Source: Pseudideonella sakaiensis (GTDB lineage Bacteria; Pseudomonadota; Gammaproteobacteria; Burkholderiales; Burkholderiaceae_C). From it: a stretch of 64,000 bases of DNA. The stretch is from assembly GCF_001293525.1 (NCBI RefSeq), contig NZ_BBYR01000032.1, positions 62,001-126,000 of the forward strand, written 5' to 3'. The notes under the pieces were generated by a model. The model did no database searches. It was not told the origin of the DNA and was given only the letters and a program-made list of their open reading frames with translations. Positions 32,504-42,171 of this stretch are shown piece by piece. Made by a program: the position numbers and the translations under genes. Each line of letters opens with the position of its first letter. The first letter of the stretch is position 1.

Positions 32504-33025
32504 TCAGGGGTTCAGCAGCACCTGCAGGATCAGCCCGGTGGCGATCGCGGCCAGCACGTAGCGGCCGTCGGCCTGCACCCAGTGGTAGCCGCGCGGCGGG
32601 GGGCTGAGGTGGTGGCCGCGCCAGTTGCTCACCACGTAGTTGTGGTGCCGGTACTGCGGCGGCAGGTGGCCGCCGCGCACGAACTGCGGCGGCCGGTGCG
32701 GCGGGCCCGGATGCCAGCCGCGGGCCACCGGCGGCGGCGGCGGGCCGCGGTGCCAGCCGGGTGCGTGCCCCGGGGGCGGCCCCCGGCGGTCGTCCCAGCC
32801 GTGGCGCGGGCCGGGCCGACCGTCGCGGTCGTGGCGCGGGCCGCGGTCGTCGCGGCGGCCGTCCCAGCGGCTCGCACCGTCGCGGCTCTCCGAGACGCGC
32901 GGGCCGCCGTGGTCGCGGTCGCGCGGCTGGGCCTGGGCCAGGCCGGCGCTGCCGAGGCCCATCGAAACGGCTAGCAAGGCGGCCCCGAAGCGGCGGCCGG
33001 TCGATGACATCGTGTGGCGGTTCAT
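32504..33025 (-). CDS. RcnB-family periplasmic protein
   Basis: 173 residues with a signal peptide ending GLAQAQ-PRDRD. The middle (about residues 35-110) is a low-complexity, Arg/Asp/Gly/His/Pro-rich segment such as RPGPRHGWDDRRGPPPG. The C-terminal domain is the RcnB signature: GGHLPPQYRHHNYVVSNW, HHLSPPPRGYHWVQADGRY and VLAAIATGLILQVLL. The E. coli member affects nickel and cobalt efflux; whether this one binds metal is not known, though the His-rich segment would allow it. It is transcribed alone. Confidence 0.8.
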   Translation of the reverse strand: MNRHTMSSTGRRFGAALLAVSMGLGSAGLAQAQPRDRDHGGPRVSESRDGASRWDGRRDDRGPRHDRDGRPGPRHGWDDRRGPPPGHAPGWHRGPPPPPVARGWHPGPPHRPPQFVRGGHLPPQYRHHNYVVSNWRGHHLSPPPRGYHWVQADGRYVLAAIATGLILQVLLNP

Positions 33026-33144
33026 GAGGGTCTCCTTCGCGTCATGTCACGAAGACTCTGACGCAGCCAGGGCCCCCAGGGTTGTCCTCCGAGCGCCCGT
33101 TTACCGGAAATTTACCCGCCGGCCGGGCCCGGAAACGTCGACGC

Positions 33145-34329
33145 TCACACTTGGACACCGATGGCACCGCGCTGGGGCGCCCGTGGCGCCGAGCCGGACC
33201 GCGCGGCGTGCTGCGGCCCGGGCCCTTCGCGCCGCAGACCGGCCCCGGCGCGCCGCGGCCCGGTCCCGGGGCTCCGCGGCCCGCGCGCAGCCTTCCGCCG
33301 CCGCTGCCGGCCGGGGGGCGGCAGCCGCTCGCCGCGCAAGCGGCGCCACCACCAGTCGAGCGCCGGGCCGAGGTCCGCCGGGCGGCCGCCCAGGTTGCGG
33401 CTCGCCGGCAGCGGCACGACCTGCCCGTCGGCCGCGCGCCGTGCCACCTCGAACGAGAACACGAAGTGCGGCTCCTGGCCCATCCGCAGGTCGGTGATCC
33501 GCAGCCCGTCGCCCACCTGCTCCAGCCGGTAGAAGCCGTGGCTGAAGGCCGCGATGCGGCGCACCGGGTCCAGCCCGGCCAGCGCCGGCGCCAGCTCGCG
33601 GCCGCGCGGGCGGCGCGCGAAATCGATGCGCGCGTCCTCGTCGAGCAGCGCATGGAAGCCCTCGTACGAGTCTTCGGGCGTCACCGCGACGATGCGCCAG
33701 AGCCCGATGCTGAAGGCCGCCGGCGTCACCAGCAGGCGCGCGTCGGCCGGGATCCCGGCCGCGGCGAGCGCCGGGCGCGCCAGCGTCGTCACGTGCTGCT
33801 GTGCGAGCACCGACGCGCCGACGTAGAGCGTGCTCAGCAGCAGCCCGGCCTGGTTCCAGCGCAGCCCGCCGCGCGCGGCCCCGCGCCACAGCGCGCCGGC
33901 CACGCCGACCAGCAGCGGCAGCGTGTAGGCCGGGTCGATGATGAAGAGGCTGCCGACCGCATAGGGATGGTCGGTGAACGGCCGCCCGAGCTGGGTGCCG
34001 TAGACCGTCATCAGGTCCAGCAGCGGGTGGGTGAGCAGCGCCAGCGCCACCGCCAGCCACCAGGCGACGCGGTGCCGCCCGCCGTCGCAGACCCACGCCG
34101 CCAGCCAGCCCAGCGGCACCGAGGCCAGCAGCTGCCAGAACAGCGCATGGCTGTCGGCGCGGTGCAGCACCATGTTCAGCACCGCGTCGCCGTGGTCGAC
34201 GAAGGCATCGAGGTCCGGCAGCGTGCCGCACACCGCGCCCACCGCGGCCGATTTCCACACCGCGGTGCGCCGCCCCATCACGGCGACACCCACGGCCGCG
34301 CCGAGCGCGAACTGCGAGACGGAATCCAT
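33145..34329 (-). CDS. YdjM-like inner-membrane metal-dependent hydrolase (DUF457)
   Basis: 394 residues. MDSVSQFALGAAVGVAVMGR opens the family, followed by VCGTLPDLDAF and a His/Asp metal site (HRADSHALFWQLL; LTHPLLDLMTVYGTQLGRPF). Four to five hydrophobic helices span about residues 30-190. The soluble C-terminal half includes GLWRIVAVTPEDSYEGFHAL and WRRLRGERLPPPG. The last 60 residues are a disordered Arg/Gly/Pro tail. E. coli YdjM is SOS-regulated and of unclear substrate; the same caution applies here. No operon partners. Confidence 0.78.
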   Translation of the reverse strand: MDSVSQFALGAAVGVAVMGRRTAVWKSAAVGAVCGTLPDLDAFVDHGDAVLNMVLHRADSHALFWQLLASVPLGWLAAWVCDGGRHRVAWWLAVALALLTHPLLDLMTVYGTQLGRPFTDHPYAVGSLFIIDPAYTLPLLVGVAGALWRGAARGGLRWNQAGLLLSTLYVGASVLAQQHVTTLARPALAAAGIPADARLLVTPAAFSIGLWRIVAVTPEDSYEGFHALLDEDARIDFARRPRGRELAPALAGLDPVRRIAAFSHGFYRLEQVGDGLRITDLRMGQEPHFVFSFEVARRAADGQVVPLPASRNLGGRPADLGPALDWWWRRLRGERLPPPGRQRRRKAARGPRSPGTGPRRAGAGLRREGPGPQHAARSGSAPRAPQRGAIGVQV

Positions 34330-34416
34330 GGGCCGCGATTGTTGCGGGGCGCGGGGCGCCGGGTGCGGCGCGGGGGATTGCGGGGCAACCCATCGCGCCG
34401 AGTTCGCCGCTTCTCA

Positions 34417-34494
34417 ACGACAAATTTTCAAGGATTGCCGCCGCTAGACGACAAGTTGTCCTCCGAGGAGTCGAACCACCGCCGCTAGACGACA
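34417..34494 (+). repeat. Direct and inverted repeats upstream of fic region
   Basis: ACGACAAATTTTC (34417-34429) and ACGACAAGTTGTC (34448-34460) match at 11 of 13 positions. The second contains the inverted repeat GACAA-G-TTGTC. GCCGCTAGACGACA occurs twice, at 34440-34453 and 34481-34494. The cluster lies just before the Fic reading frames and is lower in GC than its surroundings, so it may hold the promoter and operator of that locus. Confidence 0.5.
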
Positions 34495-34512
34495 TCCACC
34501 AAAGCGTCTGAG

Positions 34513-34773
34513 ATGGTGACGGGCCCCGGACCTTTGCCGGGCGACTTTCCACTCGGCAGCACCGGCTTGCATTGGGCAAGTCGTGCCCGATGGCTGCTCG
34601 AGAACCTGGGCAAGAAAGCGCCCCGTCGCGCCGGCCGTGACGCCGTCGAGGACCGCCTGGTGAGCATCCTCAATGCCTCGGGAGAGCACGCATTGAACGA
34701 GCTTCGGGACCAAGCCGCCGCGCTGGCCACCCCCTCTCTGCCGACAAGAGCGTCGAGGTACTGCGCACCCTGA
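34513..34773 (+). pseudogene. Displaced N-terminal part of the Fic protein
   Basis: Open frame of 86 codons whose helical sequence (ARWLLENLGKKAPRRAGRDA, then ALNELRDQAAALATPSL) ends near 34738. There the Fic frame takes over with DKSVEVLRTLIGALLGTHAR. The switch is from frame 1 to frame 0 around 34738-34745, as if one or two bases were lost or gained. Joined, the two frames would give a protein of about 390 residues, normal for Fic enzymes. Either a real inactivating frameshift or an assembly error. Confidence 0.5.
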
Positions 34774-34835
34774 TTGGCGCACTCCTGGGCACGCACGCGC
34801 GAGGCGAACTGCGCACTCGAGCAGGCAAGCTCGTC

Positions 34836-35681
34836 GTGCGAGGAACACCGGTCGACGAGGAGCGCATGCAGCGTTTCGAGGTCCTCGCGGCCGCCTTGAG
34901 AACGACTGCGCTACCGCGGATCGAGAATCGCTGCGCCTCGGGCGTTCCGCGCCACCACTTTGCTTTCGTCGAGTCCTACTTCTCGAATGACGTCGAGGGC
35001 ACGAAGTTCGACATCGAGCAGGCCCGGGAGATCGTCATGGGCAACCGGATCGTCCCGACGAGGCCCAAAGACTCGCACGACATCCTGGGCGTGTTTCGCT
35101 TGGCGACCACGCCTCCTTACCGGGACAACCCGCCAGTCGCGGGAGAGGACTTCCTCGCGGGGCTCCGGGCCTGGCATGCGGACATGCTGCAGATGAGGCC
35201 GGGAGCCAGCCCGGGCCAGACCGGCACGACCGAATTCGTGCTGCCCGAGATGGTTCGCGGCACGCTCGACGAGGGCTCTCGCCTGGCCCTGTCGGTTCCG
35301 GAAGGCCTGGCGCGCGCCATCTACTACGCCTTCCTCGTCTCGGAGGTTCACCCGTTTTCCGATGGCAACGGGCGGCTGTCCAGGTTGGTCATGAATGCCG
35401 AACTGAGCCGGGTGGGTCTGAACCGGATCATCATTCCCACGCTCTACCACCTGCAGTACGTCGATTGCGCTCGCGCTCTGACGCGAGGCAACGAGCCCAC
35501 CGGCTTCATCAAGGCACTGGCCGGCATGGCGGTGTGGTGCAGCGAGTTCGCCTATGACGAGCTCGACGGACTGATTGCAGCGATTCGCAGGACCCACGCG
35601 CTCGAAGAGTCGCCTGTGCGGTACCGCCTCCTTCGTGCAAACGGCGAAGCGATGGGGAGCCCCGAACCGGCCGGGTCGTGA
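34836..35681 (+). CDS. Fic-domain protein (AMPylase-like), 5' end displaced
   Basis: 281 residues from the first usable start (GTG; an ATG follows at 34866). The Fic motif HPFSDGNGRLSRLV is complete, with the catalytic His, the Asp and Gly-Asn-Gly anion hole, and the final Arg. Upstream, YFSNDVEGTKFDIEQAREIV contains the S-x-x-x-E-G inhibitory-helix motif, placing the autoinhibitory Glu N-terminal to the Fic core (class II). Such enzymes transfer AMP to protein hydroxyl groups. Coding-quality sequence continues upstream of the start to about 34743 in this frame, and further in another frame. The protein may therefore be truncated or the gene broken. Base composition is less GC-extreme than its neighbours, which suggests acquisition. 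Confidence 0.75.
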   Translation: MRGTPVDEERMQRFEVLAAALRTTALPRIENRCASGVPRHHFAFVESYFSNDVEGTKFDIEQAREIVMGNRIVPTRPKDSHDILGVFRLATTPPYRDNPPVAGEDFLAGLRAWHADMLQMRPGASPGQTGTTEFVLPEMVRGTLDEGSRLALSVPEGLARAIYYAFLVSEVHPFSDGNGRLSRLVMNAELSRVGLNRIIIPTLYHLQYVDCARALTRGNEPTGFIKALAGMAVWCSEFAYDELDGLIAAIRRTHALEESPVRYRLLRANGEAMGSPEPAGS

Positions 35682-35694
35682 ATCCGCACCCGCT

Positions 35695-35717
35695 CCGCCC
35701 GGCCCTGGGGGCGCTCA
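35695..35717 (-). repeat. Post-stop repeat element, copy 3
   Basis: Identical over 23 bp to 28707-28729, again starting with the TGA stop of the minus-strand gene (here the BMP lipoprotein) and running downstream of it. See copy 1. Confidence 0.6.
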
Positions 35718-36890
35718 CTTCCCGCCGGGCACCTTGCCTTCGACGCCCTTGACGTAGAACTTGATGCCGCCGAGGAACTTGTCGTCGGCGATCTCGTCCT
35801 TCTTCAGCACTTCCTTGCCGTCCTGGCCGACGATCGGGCCCTTCCAGATCGAGAAGCTGCCGTCCTTCAGGCCGGCCTTGATGGTGTCGACCTTGCCCTT
35901 GATCTCGGCCGGCACGACCTCGTTGACCGAGACGATGTCGATCGTGCCTTCCTTGACGCCCCACCACGAGGCGGTGCCGCCGGTCCACTTGCCGTCCAGC
36001 GCGTCCTGGGTGGCCTTGATGTAGTACGGGCCCCAGTTGATGATGGCCGAGGCCAGGTGGGCCTTGGGCGCGTAGGCGGTCATGTCCGAGTCCCAGCCGA
36101 AGGCGTACTTGCCGGCCTTCTCGGCGGTCTGCAGCACCGCGCTGGAGTCGGTGTTCTGGAACAGCACGTCGGCGCCGCCGTTCAGCAGCGACTGCGCGGC
36201 CTCGGTCTCCTTCGGCGGGTTGAACCACTCGTTGACCCAGACCACCTTGGTCTTGATCTTCGGGTTCACGCTCTGCGCGCCCATCGTGAAGCTGTTGATG
36301 TTGCGGATCACCTCGGGGATCGGGATCGAGCCGACCACGCCCAGGGTGTTGGACTTGGTCATCGCGCCGGCGATCACGCCGGCCATGTAGGCGCCCTCGT
36401 AGGTGCGGCTGTCGTAGGTGCGCATGTTCTCGGCCTGCTTGTAGCCGGTGGCATGCTCGAACTTGACGTCCTTGGCGTCGGCGGCGACCTTGAGCATCGG
36501 CTCCATGTAGCCGAAGGTGGTGCCGAAGATCAGCTTGTTGCCCTGGCCGACCATGTCGCGGAACACCCGCTCCGCGTCGGCCGCCTCGGGCACCTTCTCG
36601 ACGAAGCTGGTGACGACCTTGTCGCCGAACTCCTTCTCGACCGCCTTGCGGCCGTTGTCGTGCGCGAAGGTCCAGCCGCCGTCGCCGACCGGGCCGACGT
36701 AGGCGAAGGCGATCTTCAGCGGCTCCGGCTTCGGCGGCGCCGCCGACGCAGCCGACGCCGGCTCCGGCGCCGCGGCCACCGGGGCCGGCGCCGCCTCTTC
36801 CTTCTTGCCGCAACCGACCAGCGCGGCCGTCGCCGCCAGCGTCGTCCAACCGGCCAGGCTCAGCAGCCGGCGCTTCGAAAGCTCGCTCAT
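35715..36890 (-). CDS. BMP-family nucleoside/purine ABC transporter lipoprotein
   Basis: 391-residue substrate-binding lipoprotein. The signal ends in a lipobox (AALVGC-GKKEE), then an Ala/Pro linker of about 30 residues, then the BMP domain: LKIAFAYVGPVGDGGWTFAH, DMVGQGNKLIFGTTFGYMEP, LFQNTDSSAVLQTAEKAGKY and FGWDSDMTAYAPKAHL. Family members (PnrA, BmpA) bind nucleosides. The ATG at 36890 is preferred over an in-frame start 51 bp upstream because it gives a standard lipoprotein signal. It is the last gene of the transporter operon on the minus strand, separated from the permeases by a repeat-bearing gap of 293 bp. The link with guanine deaminase and xanthine dehydrogenase suggests purine uptake. 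Confidence 0.87.
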   Translation of the reverse strand: MSELSKRRLLSLAGWTTLAATAALVGCGKKEEAAPAPVAAAPEPASAASAAPPKPEPLKIAFAYVGPVGDGGWTFAHDNGRKAVEKEFGDKVVTSFVEKVPEAADAERVFRDMVGQGNKLIFGTTFGYMEPMLKVAADAKDVKFEHATGYKQAENMRTYDSRTYEGAYMAGVIAGAMTKSNTLGVVGSIPIPEVIRNINSFTMGAQSVNPKIKTKVVWVNEWFNPPKETEAAQSLLNGGADVLFQNTDSSAVLQTAEKAGKYAFGWDSDMTAYAPKAHLASAIINWGPYYIKATQDALDGKWTGGTASWWGVKEGTIDIVSVNEVVPAEIKGKVDTIKAGLKDGSFSIWKGPIVGQDGKEVLKKDEIADDKFLGGIKFYVKGVEGKVPGGK

Positions 36891-37009
36891 CTCGTCTCTA
36901 CTCCAAGGTGGGTTGTCAGGACAGGAAAACCGCGGACACAAGCCGCATTATCGATCGCACATTCCGCGCCAGCCCCCCGCCGCCACAAGTGCCCCAGACG
37001 CTCCGGCAC

Positions 37010-37183
37010 GACCAAGCAGCCGCCATGGATCCGGCTCCGCCGGTCCATCGACGGCGCCCCCTGGGGGTGGGACGCCGTAAGGCGCTCCGGGGGGGTGACC
37101 AAGCAGCCGCCATGGATCCGGCTCCGCCGGTCCATAGGAGGCGCCCCCCTGGGGGGGAGCGCCGTGAGGCGCTCCGGGGGGGA
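37010..37183. repeat. Two tandem 87-bp GC-rich repeat units
   Basis: Units start at 37010 and 37097 (both GACCAAGCAGCCGCCATGGA) with an 87-bp period. On the minus strand each has C-run, GGAGCGCC-TNAC-GGCG, C-run, then ACCGGCGGAGCCGGATC. The same layout occurs on the plus strand at 13972-14042, also right after a stop codon. They separate the permease genes from the binding-protein gene; 36891-37009 shows nothing else clear. Attenuation or mRNA stabilisation is possible. Confidence 0.8.
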
Positions 37184-38104
37184 TCAACTTCCAGGAAAGA
37201 AGGGCTTGCCCAACGACGCCGGCATGTTCACGCGGATCCAGGTCGCATTGCGCGAGATCAGCACCAGCACCACGATCGTGGCCAGGTAGGGCAGCGCCGT
37301 CAGCAGCTGGCTGGGGATCTGCACGCCTTCGCCCTGCAGGTGGAACTGCAGCATCGTCACGCCACCGAACAGGTAGGCGCCGAGCAGCACGCGCGCCGGG
37401 CGCCAGGTGGCGAAGGTGGTCAGCGCCAGCGCGATCCAGCCCTTGCCGGCGATCATGCCCTCCACCCACAGCGGCGTGTAGACGGTCGAGATGTAGGCGC
37501 CGGACACCCCGCACAGCGCGCCGCCGAGGATCACCGCGGCCATGCGGATGCGCCGCACCGGGTAGCCCAGCGCGTGGGCCGACTCGGGCGATTCGCCGAC
37601 CGCACGCAGCACCAGCCCGGCGCGCGAGCGGTAGAGGAACCAGCCCAGCCCGATCGTCAGCAGGATCGCCAGGTAGACCATCGGGTGCTGCTTGAAGAAG
37701 GCCGGCCCGACGAAGGGGATGTCGGCCAGCACCGGGATCTCGAAGCGCGGCCGCTCGCCCAGCTTGGCCTGCACGAAGGGCTGGCCGATGAAGGCCGAGA
37801 AGCCGACGCCGAACAGGCTCAGCGCCAGGCCGGTGGCCACCTGGTTGGTGTTGAGGTAGATCGCGAGCACGCCGAAGGCCGCCGCGAGCACGCCGCCGGC
37901 GGCCGCGCCGGCGACGAAGGCGAGGGTGTCGCTGCCGGTGTTGACGGCGGTGGCGAAGCCGATGACCGCGGCCACCAGCATCATTCCCTCGGCGCCGAGG
38001 TTGACCACCCCGGCGCGCTCGTTGATCAGCAGCCCGAGGGCGGCGAGGGCCAGCACGGTGCCCGCATTGAGCGTGGCGGCCAGCAGCAGGGCGAAGGCTT
38101 CCAT
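37184..38104 (-). CDS. ABC transporter permease (nucleoside, BMP-type), second
   Basis: 306-residue inner-membrane permease with about eight to nine hydrophobic segments. LLAATLNAGTVLALAALGLL, NERAGVVNLGAEGMMLVAAV and GESPESAHALGYPVRRIRMA (coupling loop) are characteristic of the YufQ/PnrE-like permeases that work with BMP lipoproteins. The C-terminus reads ISRNATWIRVNMPASLGKPF. It starts 10 bp after the first permease stop. On the minus strand its stop is followed directly by the 87-bp repeats. Confidence 0.87.
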   Translation of the reverse strand: MEAFALLLAATLNAGTVLALAALGLLINERAGVVNLGAEGMMLVAAVIGFATAVNTGSDTLAFVAGAAAGGVLAAAFGVLAIYLNTNQVATGLALSLFGVGFSAFIGQPFVQAKLGERPRFEIPVLADIPFVGPAFFKQHPMVYLAILLTIGLGWFLYRSRAGLVLRAVGESPESAHALGYPVRRIRMAAVILGGALCGVSGAYISTVYTPLWVEGMIAGKGWIALALTTFATWRPARVLLGAYLFGGVTMLQFHLQGEGVQIPSQLLTALPYLATIVVLVLISRNATWIRVNMPASLGKPFFPGS

Positions 38105-38114
38105 GGGGCGCTCC

Positions 38115-39231
38115 TCAGGCGGCGGGGGTGGTCGGCGTGGCGGCGGCGGCCGGCGCGGCAGGCTGGGCCGCCGGGGCCGGCGGCGCCTTCTTCCAGCGCA
38201 CGCGGTAGGTGATCAGGGTGTCGCAGGCCAGCAGCGTGAACAGCAGCAGGCCCTGGAACACGCCCGTCAGCGACTTCGGCAGCCCCAGCCGGGACTGCGC
38301 CAGCTCGCCGCCGATGTAGAACATGCTCATCAGGATCGCCGAGAAGACGATGCCCACCGGGTGCAGCCGCCCGACGAAGGCGACGATGATCGCGGCGAAG
38401 CCGTAGCCGGCCGGCACGTAGGGCGTGAGCTGGCCGAGCGGGCCGGCCACCTCGAGCGCGCCGGCCAGCCCGGCCATGCCGCCCGAGCCCAGCAGCGCGA
38501 TCCACAGCGCCTTGCGCGACGAGAAGCCGGCGTAGCGCGCCGCCGCCGAGGCCAGGCCGCCGACCTGCAGCTGGTAGCCGGCGTACATGCGGAACAGGAA
38601 CAGCCAGAACACGCCCACCATCAGCAGCCCCACCAGCACCCCGATGTTCATCCGGAAGCCGCTGACCAGGCGCGGGATCTTGGTCGGGTCGGCGAAGGTG
38701 ATGGTCTGCGGGAAGTTGTAGCCGGCCGGGTCCTTCCAGGGGCCGTAGACGAGGTAGCCGAGCAGCATGTCGGCCACGTAGACCAGCATCAGGCTGACCA
38801 GGATCTCGTTCGCGTTGAAGCGGTCGCGCAGTGCCGCGACGATCGCCGCCCAGCACATGCCGCCGAGCACGCCGGCCAGCAGGATCACCAGCACGATCCA
38901 GCGCCCGGTCTCCTTGTCGGCCATCATCGCGATGCCGCCGGCGGCGATCGCGCCGACCACGAACTGGCCCTCGGCGCCGATGTTCCAGACGTTGGAGCGG
39001 AAGCACATCGCCAGGCCGAGCGCGATCAGCAGCAGCGGCGTGGCCTTCATCGCCAGCTCCGACAGCGCATAGCCGCTCTTCACCGGCTCGACGAAGAAGA
39101 CCTGCAGGCCGCGCACCGGGTCCTTGCCGAGCAGCACGAACAGCAGCGTGCCGATCGCCACCGTGACCGCCAGCGCCAGCAGCGGCGACGCGATCGACAT
39201 CACTTTCGACGGCTCGGGCCGCATCTCCAGC

Positions 39232-39239
<8 letters not shown>
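38115..39239 (-). CDS. ABC transporter permease (nucleoside, BMP-type), first
   Basis: 374-residue inner-membrane permease with about ten hydrophobic segments. [20 protein letters not shown] and [20 protein letters not shown] are conserved in YufP/PnrD-like permeases. An Ala/Pro-rich cytoplasmic tail of about 30 residues ends the protein. The ATG at 39239 overlaps the ATPase stop by 8 bp, supporting coupled translation; an earlier in-frame start would lie deep inside the ATPase gene. Confidence 0.87.
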
Positions 39240-40767
<1,528 letters not shown>

Positions 40768-40808
40768 CTCGGCCTCCTCGTGGGTCTCCCGCGGCGTGGG
40801 CGGTGGCG

Positions 40809-42143
40809 TCAGCGCGGCTGGCCGGGCGGCCGCGGCAGCCGCGGCACCCCGGCCACCCAGCACGCGGCCAGGTTGCGTTCGTCGCCCAGCGTCATCCAGG
40901 CGAAGACTTTCTCGTGCAGGCTGCGGGCGACCGCCTGCCGCCGTTCGGCGACCGGCCCGGCGGCCCAGTCCCAGACGCAGACGTCGGCCAGCCGGCCGGC
41001 TTCCAGCGAGCCGATCTCGCCGGCCAGGTCCAGCGCCTCGGCGGCGCCGAGCGTGGCGGCGTGCAGGCCCTTCCAGGCGGTCAGCCGCTCGCCGGCCATC
41101 GCCTGCACCTTGTAGGCGTCGCCCAGCGTGCGCAGCATCGACAGGCCGGTGCCGCCGCCGACGTCGCTGGCCACGCTGACGGCGCCGCCGGCCGCTTCCA
41201 GCGCGCGCCAGCCGAACAGGCCGCTGCCGAGGAAGAGGTTGGACGAGGGGCTGTGCGCGACCTGCGCACCGGCCTCGCGCAGCGCGGCCCGGTCGGCGTC
41301 GTCCAGCCAGATGCCGTGCGCCAGCACGCTGCGGCGGTGCAGCAGGCCGGCGCGCGCGTAGACGTCCAGGTAGCTGCGCGCCTCGGGGAAGAGCTCGGCC
41401 ACCCACTGCACCTCGGCGCGGTTCTCGGCCACGTGGGTCTGCATGTACAGCGTCGGGTCGGCGCGGCACAGCGCGCCGGCCATCGCGAGCTGGGCCGGCG
41501 TGCTGGTGGGGGCGAAGCGCACGGTCACCGCGTAGGCGCTGCGGCCGCGGCCGTGCCAGCGCCCGATCAGGTCGATGCAGTCGCGCTCGGCCTGGGCCAC
41601 GTCGTCGCGCAGGCCGTCGGGCGCATGCCGGTCCATCAGCACCTTGCCGGCCACCAGGCGCATGCCGCGCGCCTCGGCGGCGGCGAACAGGGCCTCGGCG
41701 CTGACCTTGTGCACGGTCGGGAAGACCACCGCGCTGGTGGTGCCGGCGGCCAGCAGCGCGTCGCAGAACAGCGCGGCGCCCTCGGCGGCGACCGCCGGGT
41801 CGGCGTAGCGGCGCTCGGCCGGGAAGGTGTAGGTGTTCAGCCAGTCGAGCAGCTCGGTGCCGTAGCTCGCGATCACGTCCAGCTGCGGGCTGTGCACGTG
41901 GGTGTCGGTGAAGCCCGGCAGCACCAGCCGGCCGGCATGGTCGTGGCGCTCGGCCGCCGCCCAGTCCGGCGGCAGGCCGTCGGCCGCGGGCACGGCGCCG
42001 GCGATGCGGCCGCCCTCCACCAGCAGCCAGTGGTCGGGGCGGAAGCGCACCGCGGGGCTGTCCACCTCGCCCCAGCCCGGGGTCCCGGTGAAGTCGAGCA
42101 GGTCGCCGCGCAGGGCCAGGCGAGGGGGAGCGGGCGGCGGCAT
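40809..42143 (-). CDS. guaD: Guanine deaminase
   Basis: 444-residue amidohydrolase converting guanine to xanthine and ammonia. The zinc site is visible as THVHSPQLD (H-x-H), QTHVAENRAEV, LAHGIWLDDADRAAL and VASDVGGGTGLSMLRTL (catalytic Asp). GTELLDWLNTYTFPAERRYA is specific to guanine deaminases. The ATG at 42143 leaves 28 bp to the LysR stop; another ATG 39 bp upstream would overlap that gene. Its product xanthine is the substrate of the xanthine dehydrogenase encoded divergently, and the ABC importer genes follow. This places it firmly in purine catabolism. Confidence 0.9.
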   Translation of the reverse strand: MPPPAPPRLALRGDLLDFTGTPGWGEVDSPAVRFRPDHWLLVEGGRIAGAVPAADGLPPDWAAAERHDHAGRLVLPGFTDTHVHSPQLDVIASYGTELLDWLNTYTFPAERRYADPAVAAEGAALFCDALLAAGTTSAVVFPTVHKVSAEALFAAAEARGMRLVAGKVLMDRHAPDGLRDDVAQAERDCIDLIGRWHGRGRSAYAVTVRFAPTSTPAQLAMAGALCRADPTLYMQTHVAENRAEVQWVAELFPEARSYLDVYARAGLLHRRSVLAHGIWLDDADRAALREAGAQVAHSPSSNLFLGSGLFGWRALEAAGGAVSVASDVGGGTGLSMLRTLGDAYKVQAMAGERLTAWKGLHAATLGAAEALDLAGEIGSLEAGRLADVCVWDWAAGPVAERRQAVARSLHEKVFAWMTLGDERNLAACWVAGVPRLPRPPGQPR

Positions 42144-42171
42144 CGGCGGCGGTCGGAAAAGGGCGCGGGCC

